From positions 18,292,624 through 18,356,623 of the forward strand of contig CM039467.1 of assembly GCA_022414725.1 (NCBI GenBank): 64,000 nucleotides of DNA, given 5' to 3'. Below the pieces are notes generated by a model, which had not been told where the DNA came from, made no database searches, and saw only the letters and a list, made by a program, of their open reading frames with translations. Every line of letters starts with the position of its first letter. Position 1 is the stretch's first letter. This DNA is from Microglena sp. YARC. Lineage: Eukaryota; Chlorophyta; Chlorophyceae; Chlamydomonadales; Chlamydomonadaceae. A program made the translations under genes and the position numbers. Positions 10,791 through 23,800 of the stretch are shown here, one piece after another.

Positions 10791-11358
10791 TGCTTATCAA
10801 TTAAATCAAGCACACTCAGTGTTGGTCAACCTAACCCTAAACCCCCAAAAATGAAATAGAGGAGCCCACTTCGATTTGTTTTTGGCAGAGCCGTGTAACA
10901 TTTCTTCTTACTTTTAATCAATGTAGGTTTTCTTCTTCTATTAATCCTGCAAAAATGACGAATAATCAATAACTCAATCGTTCATCAGGGAATTTGAATT
11001 CATCTAATTATACTCACAACAAATGACATCTATCTAACGCTGGCCAAGTTCAAGTTCTATTGCTGGATGTATATATAACTGATATATCGGCGATGGGTTT
11101 AAACTGAACCAAGGAGAGCACGGGTTCTCAGTATCTGAACTAAACCTAACCTAGACTAGCAGCGGGTCTTCCGCCACAAATTAAAGAATAATTGGAGGGC
11201 CAAAGAAAAAATCAAATACAAAAGAACTTTCCACGTATTGCGCTTCCGCCCCTAGCCCTAACCAAGGTTGTTCTACACGCTGCGTGTTGCATAACGTACA
11301 CATATTTTAGAGGGTCTGTTGCATCTCAGAGTGGCTAGGTGCGTCCCAGTCGAAGATT

Positions 11359-12075
11359 TTGAAAGTAGTTGCGTCTCATGAAGTGCCCCAGAATTACCTT
11401 GCTCCTAACCCTGCGAGTCACTGTGGTACTATCACAATGTGTCTTGCCCAAGGAGTCATGAATGACCTGGCTGCTGCATCTATAATTCATCTTGGGAAAT
11501 GGCTACCAAACAAAATGATTGCCAATGGCACCAAGAGGGTATGCTATTCACTGTCCTATTCTGGCACATTTGGAGACCAGATGGGCACCAGGAAAAATGT
11601 AAACATTAACATATTCTACTATCTGTGCCACTGCCTATTGCTAGCTACATATCATGTGGATTCATATACTTTCTCTGTATGTCACAAGAGCTCTAGGCCT
11701 CCCATTGCAGCTCATACGGCTGTAGGCCTCACATTGCCAGCTCATACAGCTGTAGGCCGCACAGTGACAGCTAAAACAGCTGTAGGCCACCCTTTGACAG
11801 CTGATAGGGCTGTAGACCGCGTACTGACAGCTCATAGGGCATTAGGCCGCACATTGACAGCTCATACGGCTGTAGACCGCACACTGACAGGTAAAACGGC
11901 TGTGGGCCACCCATTGACAGCTCATAGAGCTCTAGACCACACACTGACAGCTCATAGGGCATTAGGCCGCACACTGACAGCAAGAACAGCTGTAGGCCAC
12001 CCATTGACATCTCATAGGGCTTTAGGCCACACATTGACAGCTCATACAGCTGTTGACCGCACTCTGGCAGCTTAA
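11359..12075 (+). CDS. Open frame ending in a decapeptide repeat; function unknown, possibly not a gene
   Basis: The frame is open for 238 codons. Its last 120 or so residues are a ten-residue repeat of the form LTAHRALGRT, matching the 30-bp minisatellite beneath it; the first 110 residues look like no known family. Part of the first section (about 11555-11600, CTGGCACATTTGGAGACCAG.TGGGCACCA) recurs at 14838-14875 and therefore belongs to a dispersed repeat. The minus strand is also open across the repeats (11771-12106), as expected for a 30-bp unit lacking stops. No intron signals or promoter support the frame. Confidence 0.2.
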   Translation: MKVVASHEVPQNYLAPNPASHCGTITMCLAQGVMNDLAAASIIHLGKWLPNKMIANGTKRVCYSLSYSGTFGDQMGTRKNVNINIFYYLCHCLLLATYHVDSYTFSVCHKSSRPPIAAHTAVGLTLPAHTAVGRTVTAKTAVGHPLTADRAVDRVLTAHRALGRTLTAHTAVDRTLTGKTAVGHPLTAHRALDHTLTAHRALGRTLTARTAVGHPLTSHRALGHTLTAHTAVDRTLAA

Positions 12076-12095
12076 ACAGCTGTAGGCCAACCATT
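11690..12095 (+). repeat. 30-bp minisatellite, about 13 units
   Basis: The unit is ACAGCTCATAGGGC, (A/T)TTAGGCC, then GCACATTG, with substitutions between units but a constant length of 30. Because 30 is a multiple of three and no unit carries a stop, frames stay open on both strands. Confidence 0.95.
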
Positions 12096-12120
12096 GACCT
12101 TAGCACTGTTTCTTTTTAAG

Positions 12121-12270
12121 CTAGGTAGCAGCTTCTGGACAGCTCCCTTTCCCTGCCCTTGAGCCAAACCTGAAGCTAGCTAGTGTGTCTGAAAGTTGAT
12201 ATGACAGGCATTGAAATGCAGCTGAAAGCTACGGGCTTGCCCCAATGGCTGGCTAATGGAGCTGGCGGGG
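12121..12270 (+). repeat. Dispersed repeat family C
   Basis: GGTAGCAGCTTCT..ACAGCTCCCTTTCCCTG, CTGAAGCTAGCTAGTG, GACAGGCATT..AATGCAGCTGAAAGCT and GGAGCTGG recur in the same order at 31667-31830. A looser copy is at 16925-17095. No coding capacity or terminal repeats seen. Confidence 0.7.
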
Positions 12271-12409
12271 AGCTGTCAATATAATAAAAAAATGAAAAGC
12301 GGACTGAGGCCTCGTATATCTCCGCGCCCTGAATAGTTATTTTATTGCCATGGAGGATAATACTCTATGCAACTTCCATAATCTCCAGTGAACCGCTACT
12401 CCAGTGGTG

Positions 12410-13890
12410 CTATCGCATTCGTCGGAGGTTGTTGCGTGCAACAGCTTGCAAATGAGACCCTGCAACACGAGTTCACGTGATGTTAGTGATGCAGGAAGAG
12501 CCTGGCCTTCTGGGATGGGTTGGTGTGCTTGCCCAGGAGAAGAACATGTGGATGTGAGCAGTGTCCAAGCCCTGACTTCCCTCCATTTGTGGCAGATCAG
12601 GACAAAAAAACTAACCTTTCCATCCTCGCTTTTAACGGGATAGACAAAGAGTGTGTGGTCAGTTTTTTGTTTTCTTTCCTTTCCCTCCTTCTCCCACAAA
12701 CCCTCTTCTAAGCCTGCACCTGGTGGAAAGGCCCCAATAGCTGTCGTCATTATCTAAGAAACAAGTTTCGGAATACAAAGGCAACCTAAAGGCAAGATAT
12801 CTAAAAGGGGGAAGCGGGCACTTACCATCTATGCCCTTGAAACTTGCTCCAGGCAGAGTGGAACATGCCTGCGAAGAAAGGCAGCAGGCTACGTCAGTCC
12901 ACAGTCTACCTGGTCTTGTAATCTGACACCTCACCAGGTTAGGGGGCTCAATTACCAGTACTGCACAGGGCTTTGGCTTATGTGATTGAGCTCTCCATCT
13001 TCCCAAAGCAGGGCATATGAGAGGTTTAAACTTGTTTTTAGGTTCGAATTAGGTAGGAGCAAGATCTTGCTGCTCTAGGGATGGGCAGGTGCTAATATCA
13101 TTGGTGTTCTAGAAGCGAGTTGTCGGACATGTATCATCCTCTGGGAGAGGAAGCGGATGGGTTGGATGGTAGTATGGTTTGCCCTATCTCCTCGTATGAG
13201 ATATAAGGAAGCTGTCCAAAGGGGGTCCTCGGACATCATCAAAAATGGTATGTAGGAACACATGCCACAACTGGAGGGTTGACTGTCAGTCTGCTAGTAG
13301 GTTCTGACCACAGTTGCAAAACACTGATAAGGGCCTGTGCTTGCAGCAGGTCATGGAACTGAAGTACAGTACTGCAGCTCACAGGAGCCAGAGAGGCTGA
13401 GTCAAGGCATACCTGGTGAGCAGCCTTGGTCTCCTCTTGCCATGATGGAGCAACATCGAATGCACCGGCTCCACCTCCCTTCTCGAGCTGTGTAAACATT
13501 CGTTCAGGGTGGAAATTGATGGGTCAGGGCTTGCGTGAGAATTTGCTAACCTTCTGAAGAAGGCGAATCGAACATCGTTGAAGCGACTGAAGCTGGAGGA
13601 GAGTTTGGATACGGATGCCAGAGCGAATACGACTGTTAGGTAGCCGTTAGAGGCGTCCCCTAGAGAAGCTTGCAGATATGTCTTACCTGAGTGCTGAACA
13701 ACTCCGTCACATCGCGTAGAGGTTGACGTACAAATCCCCGATCAGATGAAGGCATCATTCCGCCTTCCTTGGAGCTGGCTTGATCTTCGAAGATCATCGG
13801 CTTCGAATGCTGAGGGCGATGGCGAGTTGCCACCATGCCGGATATGGGGTTGATGTTTTCTTGATCGACCATGTTGCTGTGCTCAAACAT
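12410..13890 (-). CDS. Unrecognised spliced gene divergent from CPSF2
   Basis: The first coding exon runs 13890 to 13687 and ends CAG|GTAAGA. It encodes a hydrophilic N-terminus with QENINP and RQPLRDVTELF, reminiscent only in style of cell-cycle protein N-termini. Exons 13592-13551 (LQSLQRCSIRLLQK) and 13487-13413 (LEKGGGAGAF...ETKAAHQ) follow in phase with good splice sites. A fourth exon starting near 13360 (FHDLLQAQALISVLQLW) also stays in phase. Candidate later exons are about 12983-12932 and 12887-12845 (the pair reads LVRCQI..PGMFHSAWSKF) and a last exon ending HLQAVARNNLRRMR with the stop at 12412-12410. The joins after exon four are not settled. I recognise no family. Confidence 0.5.
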
Positions 13891-14337
13891 CGCGCCTAGC
13901 CTAGATAAATGGAAGAGTCGGGCGGGAAACTTTGAGCGATTGAGCGGGAAATAATTAGCAGTTAAGCTGTCGACCGCTTTCACCTGACAATTCTAATTTT
14001 TACCGTCGTGCCTACTTTCGAACAGGGGGGGGGGGGGGGCCGAACCCCAATCATTGGCCACAGATGTCGGCCCAGCGCGCCACACTTTCCCTCATTCCTT
14101 TATTCGACCCCAGCGAAGCGACTCGCAGAAGCCCCCCTCTGCTCGCAGCTCGAAGCATCTGGCCTCCAGCTGTACAAGGCACCATGTTGCTCTCCTAAAC
14201 CCCATACGATGCCATCTGTCGATGCCAAATTGCGCTTTCAGGCTTTCGAGTTCGCACTGTGATCATTCCTTGCCCAAGCTACGAATTCCTCCCTTTATTC
14301 CAAGCTTCCACCACGATCCTACCCAATTCAAGATCCC
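13891..14337. promoter_or_regulatory. Intergenic region between divergent start codons
   Basis: The two start codons, minus at 13890 and plus at 14338, are 447 bp apart, so both promoters and 5' leaders must lie here or use upstream introns. The region contains a 15-base G tract at 14025-14039 and CCTTTATTC words (14098 and 14291), but no clear TATA box. A shared bidirectional promoter is an inference from spacing. Confidence 0.5.
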
Positions 14338-17143
14338 ATGGGTTCCACGATCAAATTCACATCCTTAGGAGATGACGACGCAGACACCCCTTTGTGCTAT
14401 CTGTTGGAAATTGATGGCTTCACCTTCCTCATGGACTGCGGATGGACGGATAGCTTTGATGTGGAGAGGCTGGAGCCTGTCAAGAGGTGTGGCATCATGC
14501 ATGGGTTTTTTTGTGGCCACACCTGTAACAATTAATGCTATTTAATGTACATTTTGATGTGTGCATGTTCAACTGATATAGTGGGAGTCAATGTGTGCAT
14601 GTTCAACTGCTATGGTAGGAGTCTGTGTGTGCATGTTCAACTGCTGTAGTGGGAGTTGACGTGTGCATGTTCAAATGGTTTGGTGAGAGTCAGTACGTGC
14701 GTATGCCCGGTGTATATCTTAGCATGTTTGTTTTGTGGTGGGCCTCACATACCCAATACACCAGGTTTGGCATCTGAAGCCTTTGTCAATCTGATTGAGT
14801 AAACAGCCAACTCACATGACTAGCTCACACAGCCACTGGCACATTTGGAGTCCAGTAGGGCACCAATAAAAGTGCCATCATCATCATCATCATCATCATG
14901 ATCATCATCATCATCATCATCATCATCAACATCAGTGGCATCAGTAGCATCGCACTACACCCCATCGTCACCCCACAGCACCCCACCCCACCACACCACA
15001 CCCTACCGCAACACACCACACCCCATCTCACCCACACCACCCTCACCCCACACCACCCCAACCCACACCACCCCACACCACCACACCCACACCACCACAC
15101 CCCGCCCCACCGCATCCCACCACCCCCCACCACACCGCTCCCATACCCTATGTTCGCAGGGTGATAGATAGCATAGATGCAGTGTTGATATCTCATCCCT
15201 CCATCCTACACATTGGTGCACTCCCCTACCTGGTGGGCAAGTGTGGTATGAAAGCTCCAATCTACACCACGCTACCTGTGCGCAAGATGGGGGAGATGTT
15301 GATGTACGACTTGTACTTGGCTAAAAAGGTAAGCAGGGGATATGTTGAAGTACAACTTGCACTTGACTAAAAATGTAAGTAGGGGAGATATTGATGTACA
15401 ACTTGTGCTGGGCTAAAAAGGTAAGCAGACTGCGCACAAATCAATACAACTTATCTCAGCTACCATGGGAACGGAAAGGATACCAACATGGATATCAAAT
15501 CTCCGTTGCTGTGTTTCTTTTCACAGTCAAGCTGGTAAAGGCGTAGCCAAATCCCTTCGACTGCCTGCACCCTGTTCAGGTTGTTAAACAGGTGTTCAGG
15601 GTGTTGAACACTTGTTAAACAACTACATTGTAGGCAGCCGTTGGGAATATGCGAAGTAGACTCGCCCAACCTCAATATTGGGAAGGGCTGTAAACAAAAC
15701 AAGCACTGGTGAACTGAACCATGCTGAAACTTTACATGAGTTGCTATGGAAATGGGAAGGTATTCAGTCTGGATATGTTGACTGAGTTGGTGAGGAAATG
15801 GCGGATTTTTTTACGGGCCCCCAATGAAGGCTCACCCTCGGTACGGCACCCGTACTACTGGAAGGGGAGGCGGTGCCAATCATTCCTAAGGGTTCAATGT
15901 CGGCCAAGGCCTTCGTCCCACGCCAATCACCCGAGGCCTTCGTCCCACACCAATCAACGGAGGCTTTCGTCCCACGCCAATCAACGGAGGCCTTCACCCC
16001 AGTTCACCTGCGCATGCCCCTGGGCTGGTCACCTCTGCTTCCAAGTTTCAGTGACCAGACGCAATCTCAGTCTCCCCCCTCCATCCCAAATCCTACCTTC
16101 TCCCACTTCCCTGTTCTTTCACTCCCCCTCTCATGCTTGTTCTCGATCACACTTAGCCCACCCACCCACCCACCCACCCACCCACCCACCCACCACACCA
16201 CCACACACACACACCGTACCCCCCCCCCCCCCCCCCCCCCCCTCCCCTTACTGCCTCCCCCCCTCCCCAACTACCCACTCAACCTCCTTCATGGTAACCC
16301 TCACACACTGCAGGGTGGGTGAGGCCGATGGGACGCTTACAGGGAGGATCCTGAGCCCGGTTTCTCTGAATTGCTGCTGTGTATGTTGCTATGTGTTGTT
16401 ATGCATGTGGTTATGTTTGTTGTTATGTGTGTTATTACTGTCGAGGGGTAGCCAAATAAGCTGAAGGGACTGTCCCAACCATGACATCAGGAGAGGCTTA
16501 AAAAAAATGAGCTGAACCCCATACAATCCTTTTATCACCGGGGGCCCTGAGTTTTTGCTACAGTGAAAATGTAATTAAACGGTGCACCCGTGCAGGCAAT
16601 CTCTGACTTTGACACCTACGACTTGAATGATGTGGATGCTGCGTTTGCATTTGCCAAGTGGGAACAACTCCGCTACTTTCAGCACTTCGAGCTACAAGGT
16701 AAGCCTAAAACCTAAACCTTAAACCCTACTTTCAGCACTTAGAGGTACAAGGTAAGCCTAAACCCTACATTCTAAACCCTAAACCCTACTTTCAGCACTA
16801 GGAGCTACAAGGTAAGCCGTAGCTGTGGTGTGATCACAATACCAGCTAGGGTTGGCACGTTCTTCTCGGGGCGGAGAACAAGAGGGGGTCTTGGACAAGG
16901 GGGGAGACCTTGGGAACACAGCTTTTTTTTCACCAACAAGCAGCCGCTTCTAGGCAGCTCCCCTGACTGGCTAGTCAGCCAAACCTGGTGCAACCTAATG
17001 CAGCTTGAAGCTGGCACAACCAGCTTTCCTGTACTGTTGGGGCTTGGCCCAGTGGCAGGCTCAGGGAGCTGCCCATAAGCTGCTGCTCATAGCTGAAAAT
17101 AAAAGCTATGCTTGGAAACTATGCCTGTGCAAGGTGGGACTAA

Positions 17144-17193
<50 letters not shown>

Positions 17194-17786
17194 ACTGTAT
17201 TTCATCAAGCTAGTACCTGTAAATGAATCAATCAATCAATAATAAGCCTTATTACAAGGCGTGAGGTTGAGGGGGCCAGCCCGTTTGCTTTCACTGGGGC
17301 CAACCACCAACAGTATCTTTATAACCTTGTTACCATCCGTTTTTTTTGACAATGCGTTGCCACTGCGTCGCCATTCTGCCGTTGCATGTCAACACATGGG
17401 TTTGGCGCTGCCTCCCGACTCCCCCGGGCTCAGCGCTCTGCTGTGCGCTCCACCATGCGATGGCTAAGCAACAATCCTGAAACAGGCTTACGTAGCCCAA
17501 GTAGCTGCTCAACCTGGCCTACATAAATCTGAAGTAGAAAACACTGATCAAGCTAGTATCTGAATAACCCTTCATACTAAACGTTATTGACACTACCCTA
17601 ATGTCTAGGATGGAGCGTGACCCACACCCACACCACACCCACGTTCAAGCTTACTCCCACCCTTACACTCACCCCCAACCCCATGGCCCACCCCACGCCT
17701 AAACCCACAGAACTGAAGCCCAGAGGAACAAATACTTTAAAATCCAAGCCCCCCCCACCCAGCCCCATGCATAAACAAGACACTCG

Positions 17787-17835
<49 letters not shown>

Positions 17836-20800
17836 CAAATACACACACGCACACGAATGTGCACTGGCTCCTGCATCTGCATACGTCCAACATGACAATC
17901 CTGTATGTTGCAGGTAAAGGAGCTGGCATCAACATCACTCCATTCAATGCAGGCCGCTTTGTGGGGGGTAGCATATGGAAGGTGAGTGTGTGCTTTATAT
18001 CTCCACCATCACCATCAAACCCCCTCCACCAAATATATATACAAATGATGATAATAATAATTCTTGTAATTATTATTATTATTATTAAAAATAATAATAA
18101 TAATAATAATGATAACACAAAATAAACGCAACTACCTTACATGCGATAGACATCAACCAAATATCACAGAAGTACCAACACCCACCTAACCCGCCGCAGA
18201 AAACTATCTTCCCAGCCATAAACACCTGCCCATCCACTCAACAATGGGCCAACGACCACCACATTTCACTCCAGGCCACCAACACCTGACAACCAGGTCA
18301 CACTAGGTAGCAAAATAAAACGTTAATACCTGCCCAGCCACTGAACACCGGCCACCATATTTCACATCAGGCCACCAACACGCAACACTCAACACGCACT
18401 TGGTAGCAAAAAACAACAAGTAAAACCAACAAGCAAATCCCTCCTTCCTTACCTCCTCCCCCCACCCCCCCACTCCCCCACACCACCCCATCCCACCCCC
18501 CTCCCCAGATCAGCAAGGGTGGTGAGGACATAGTGTACGCCGTGGACTATTGCCACCGGAAGGAGCGCCACCTGAATGAGGCTGCCATCATGACACCCGA
18601 GCTCTTCCACCGACCAGCTCTCATGATCACTTCTGCATTCACCTCGCTTGCCCCAACTGTCAATGGCGCCAAGAGGGATGCAGCCTTCCTAGGTTAGTAT
18701 CGATACTGATGACAGATCCCCCCACCCCCACCCCCCACCCAGCAATGGCTCCTACAGGGATGCAGCCTTCCTAGGTTAGTATCGATACTGATGACAGATC
18801 CCCCCACCCCCACCCCACCCCCCACCCAGCAATGGCTCCAACAGGGATGCAGCCTTCCTAGGTTAGTATCGATACTGATGACAGATCCCCCCACCCCCAC
18901 CTCACCCCCACCCCCACCCCCACCCAGCAATGGCTCCAACAGGGATGCAGCCTTCCTTGATAGAAAAGTCGTATCACACCATATATGGTATGGATACTTA
19001 CCATACATTACTTAGTATGGTAAGTATCCATACTGATGACAGAACCAACGTATAGTGGTACACACAGCAGTACTAAATGATGACAGTATCTACGCACTAC
19101 AGTATCTACACAGTACAGTATCCATTACTAACAGGGGGCACTTATAACAGTACTTCCTGATTACTGTATCTACTTCTAACAGGACCTACGTTTGCATCCA
19201 CGCCCACTCACAAGCACCCACCATGCCCACACACTTTTAGCCTCACTACCAAAACGCAAACACATCGCCACAAAACCACACTTCATGCTACGCAACTTCT
19301 GCACACACACAAACACAAACAAAAAAACATGCGCTGTACCCCCACCCCACCCCACCCCTGCCCCCCCCCCTGTTTACCGACCTCCCCCATCCCCACCCAC
19401 CCTGTTGAGCCACAGAGGTGGTGCTGGCCACCCTACGCGGCGATGGCACTGTGCTCATTCCTATCGACACCTCTGGGCGTGTCTTGGAGCTGGCTCTCTT
19501 CTTGGATGAGTTCTGGGCAAGAGAAAGGTAGGAGGGCAGAATGGATCTGAGGGGGGCGGGGTGGGTGTGGGTGGGCGGTGGGAGTGGGTAGGTGGGCGGG
19601 TGTGGGTGGGTGGAGCGTGGGCGTGTGTTGGTGCGTGGGTGGGCGTGGGTGTGTGGGTGGGGCGTGGGCGGGTGGGCGCGGCTGCGTGAATAGAACAGAG
19701 GCACTTCCAGATGCTCTTTTCCAATGTTGGGCAAGTCCCTGTCGCCTCTTTTGCTGCCCTTGGACTGAAGCATACACCCTACGCCAGGGTTTTTCTTTTC
19801 GTTTTTTAGCCTCTCCCCTCTCATAGTATCTCATGATTCCAGAGCCATCTGTTTAGTTTGCTTATAACACTATGCCAATCTCGAAAGCGACGCGGAAAAT
19901 TGGTGGGGAGTGTTGGCTTTCGGAGCGACAGGTGCCTGTGGAGTCGAGTGCAGCGGACCGAAGCCAGGGTTGACAACATGGTAGGGCTAGGATTACATGG
20001 CGACACCATGACAGACAATCGAAGGGACGAAGGGGTAACTCTGGGGGCTCTCGTCCCCCTGAGGGGGGAGGGGGGGGGGGGGGGGGGGAGCTCCGCCAAA
20101 AAGCCCTGCCAGGCACTTAAACGTCTAACCTTCCTAGCAATGGCTGAGTGTGAGATTAAAGTGCTTTGATAATCAATTTACGTTAGCACAAACACAGGTC
20201 TTCAGTTGGCCAAACGAGTGTTTGGGGTTAACTTCATCAGTGCTTCTTATGTTTAGCCATTCATGATATCATGGTTGGGCAGATCCCTTTGGCCTATTTG
20301 GCTACCCCTACGCTATGGTGTCCTTAACTTCACGTCCTGTGAGTAAATGTATTACACGGATGCAACAATTTCAATTTCAATTTCAATGGCTACCCCTGGG
20401 CTGTAACAACTTACACACATACGCACAAACACATACATACATACATACACAACAACCGCGCAAGATGGTGTAACAACTTACACACAGGTGTAACACCTTC
20501 CACACAAGTGTAACAACTTACACACAGCACACAACACACATATGTAACAACTTACACACAGGTGTAACAACTTACACACAGCACACAACACACATATGTA
20601 ACAACTTACACACAGGTGTAACAACTTACACACAGCACACAACACACATATGTAACAACTTACACACAGGTGTAACAACTTACACACAGCACACAACACA
20701 CATATGTAACAAGTTGCACACAGGTGCGATAACTTACACACATCACACAACACACATATGTAACAACTTACACACAGGTGTGATAACTTACACACAGGTG

Positions 20801-23800
20801 TGATAACTTACACACAAGTGTGATAACTTACACACAGCACACAACACATATGTAACAACTTATACAATGACTGCTCAGTATATTGCACCCCAAGGTGCTG
20901 CTATCTAACATGGCGCGGACCGTGATGGATGTGAAATGGACAAAGGGGCACTCTCAAATTCTCTTTGAACAAATAAATCTCACTGTTCCGTGGTTGGGTA
21001 ATCCCCTGTCGCCTTTTGGCTACCCAAGGACTACACATACACCCAGGCGCCCAACCACCCAGCCCCCCCCCTCCACACACACACATACGCACATCCCCCC
21101 TCCCCCCCCCACCCACCCCCCACACAGCCACACAGCCCCCCCACCCCCCCCCCCCCCACACACACACATAACCCCCCCACACACACATACACACACATCA
21201 CTCCCCCACACACAAACACACACACACACACATGCACCCACATCCAAGCAACCACCACTCAGGATGGTCTACCCGTTGGTGCTGCTATCTGACATGGCGC
21301 CAACCGTGATAGACTTCTCCAAGCAGCAGCTGGAGTGGATGAGTGAACAAATAGGGAAAGCCTTTGAGAGCAAGCGCAGCAACCCATTCAACTTCAAATT
21401 CCTCAAGCTCATCAACTCCATGGACCAGCTGGCGCAGTTGCCTCAGGGACCAAAGGTGGGGCATTAACTTTGCTCGTGGGGGGGGGGGGCTGTGATAGCA
21501 AGTGCGTCAAACCATTTAACTTAAGATTCCTCAAGCTCATCAACTCCATGGACCAGCTGACACTGTTGCCTCAGGGCCCAAAATTGGGCGCTGGCTTGCT
21601 CGTGGGGGGGGGTGCGTGTGTGTGTGTTTGGAGGTTGGGCGGGTGGGGGGCTTTGAGGGCAAGCGCAGCAAACCATTTAGCTTCAGATTCCTCAAGCCCA
21701 ACAACTCCATGGACCAGCTGGCACTGTTTCCTGAGGGCCCAAAGGTGGGCCCTGGCTAAATGGCTTGCTCGTGGGGGGGATGGGCATGTGGGTGGGTGGG
21801 GAGTTGGGGAGAGGAACTGGGCAATTCGTGGCACAGGGTGGGCAAGCACTGCTAGCTGACACAGACACACACATGTAGGCACACATATAGACACAAATGT
21901 AGGCATACACACACATACACACATGGTCACACGCATACATGCACACAAATACACAGACACCCACAGTTGCGCACACGAAGACACAGACATTTACACACTC
22001 ATATGCACACATGCATGCAAACACGCACGTATGCAAATGCACACGCATGCATACACACATATAGACACACGCATGCATGCGAACACATACACGCATGGAA
22101 ACACACGCACACACATGCAGACACTAACAAGCATGCAAACACACACATGCGAACACACACGCATGCGAGCACATACGCACATGCAAACACACACACATGC
22201 AAACATAAACACACATGCAAACATAAACACACATGCGAACAAACACACGCCCACTGCTCCTCCCCACCCCACCCCCACCCCACCAACGGCCCCCTTGGCC
22301 CCCCCGGCCCCATCCTGTTGTTGTGCAGGTTGTCCTTGCTAGCAGCCCAAGTCTTGAGTGCGGCTATTCACGGCAGCTCTTTATGCAAATAGCAGGAGAG
22401 GAACGCAACACTGTGTGCTTTGTACAGAGGGCAAAGGTGCGCATGCGTGTAGTGTGTGTATGTGATGCGTGTATCAAGTACGTGTACCTCGTGTGTGTAC
22501 CTTGTATGTGCACTTTTTGTGTATCCCTAGAGTGTACCTTGTACAGTAGTATGTGTACCTCGTGTATGTACTCACCTACTGACATGAAACCCTCCTGAAC
22601 ATCTGATTGCAGATTGGGACGTTAGCTGATACCATTCAACGCCATGTGACGGGGCCTCAACCCCTCAAGCTCTCTCTTGACGAGTCACACAGGGTCCCCC
22701 TAAAGGTGCGCATGGAGGGCAGAATACACTTTTTGGTGGTTTCCTTTTTGGCAGAGCCCCCTCTTCAAGGGGGCGGTAGCCCCTAGGGTTATCCATTTGT
22801 CCGTCTATGTTACCCTCTGGCCGTATGACCGAGACGAAGCCTGACATGTCAGCCAACGGTCTCATAACCAACTGGCTTCTGTTGCCACCTGTCGGCTGTC
22901 GCTCCCTTGCAAACACTCTCTGCAAATTTGCAGCGTCGCTTGCGACGCTGCATAGACCTTGCTTCGTTTTAGGTTGATTTTAAGACCCGCTGCCGGAAAA
23001 CAGCAGGGTTTCTGGCGCCCACAAATATGACGTCTTTGTGCTGCAGTCAGATTCAAGAGCCCCTTGTAATCTTTATTTTCACTCACTGCCCGGAAAGAAG
23101 CTTTTGGTTATCCCCCCCCCCCCCCCTCCCCCCCCCCCCCTCCCTCACACACATACACATACACACATACATACACATACACATACTCATACATACACAT
23201 GCACACACATGCACATACACATACCAAAAGAACTATACATACAATAATAACTGAACTATGTAGACAACGGAGCCCCCCCCCACACACCCCCACACACACA
23301 CAATTTGATACACGCACTCTCGCAGAGCGAGGAGCTTGCATCATACAAGCGACAACAAACACTGGTCAAAATAACTATACATGCAATAAGAACTGAACTC
23401 TATAGACAGCCGAACCCCCCACCCCCACCCTTCCACACACACACACAAACACACACACACAATCCCATACACACACTCTCGCAGGGCGAGGAGCTTGCGT
23501 CATACAAGCGACAACAAGCACTTGGCAAGTCCATGCCACCTGTTAACGCATCTCCCACTTGCGCTGACGACGACGATGACGACAGTGATGACGATCTAGT
23601 TATGGCCAACATCCCCTCCCCTGTGGGGGACACGAAGCAGGGGTTGAAGAGGAACAGTAGCGGTACACCGCGTGTACATCGAAGCAGCAGCTTGTCAATT
23701 GGTGCGATCGGCAAAGGGGCCCTAAAAGCGTCCAAGGCCCTGTCTACCATCAGCAGCCTGCTGCCTGAAGTGCTGCTAGACGGGTTCAAGCCACCTGAGG

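Noticed and set aside
20478..20795. Cysteine-rich minus-strand repeat protein
   Set aside because: It is a by-product of a 54-bp satellite inside a CPSF2 intron; no start context, splice sites or conservation signal.
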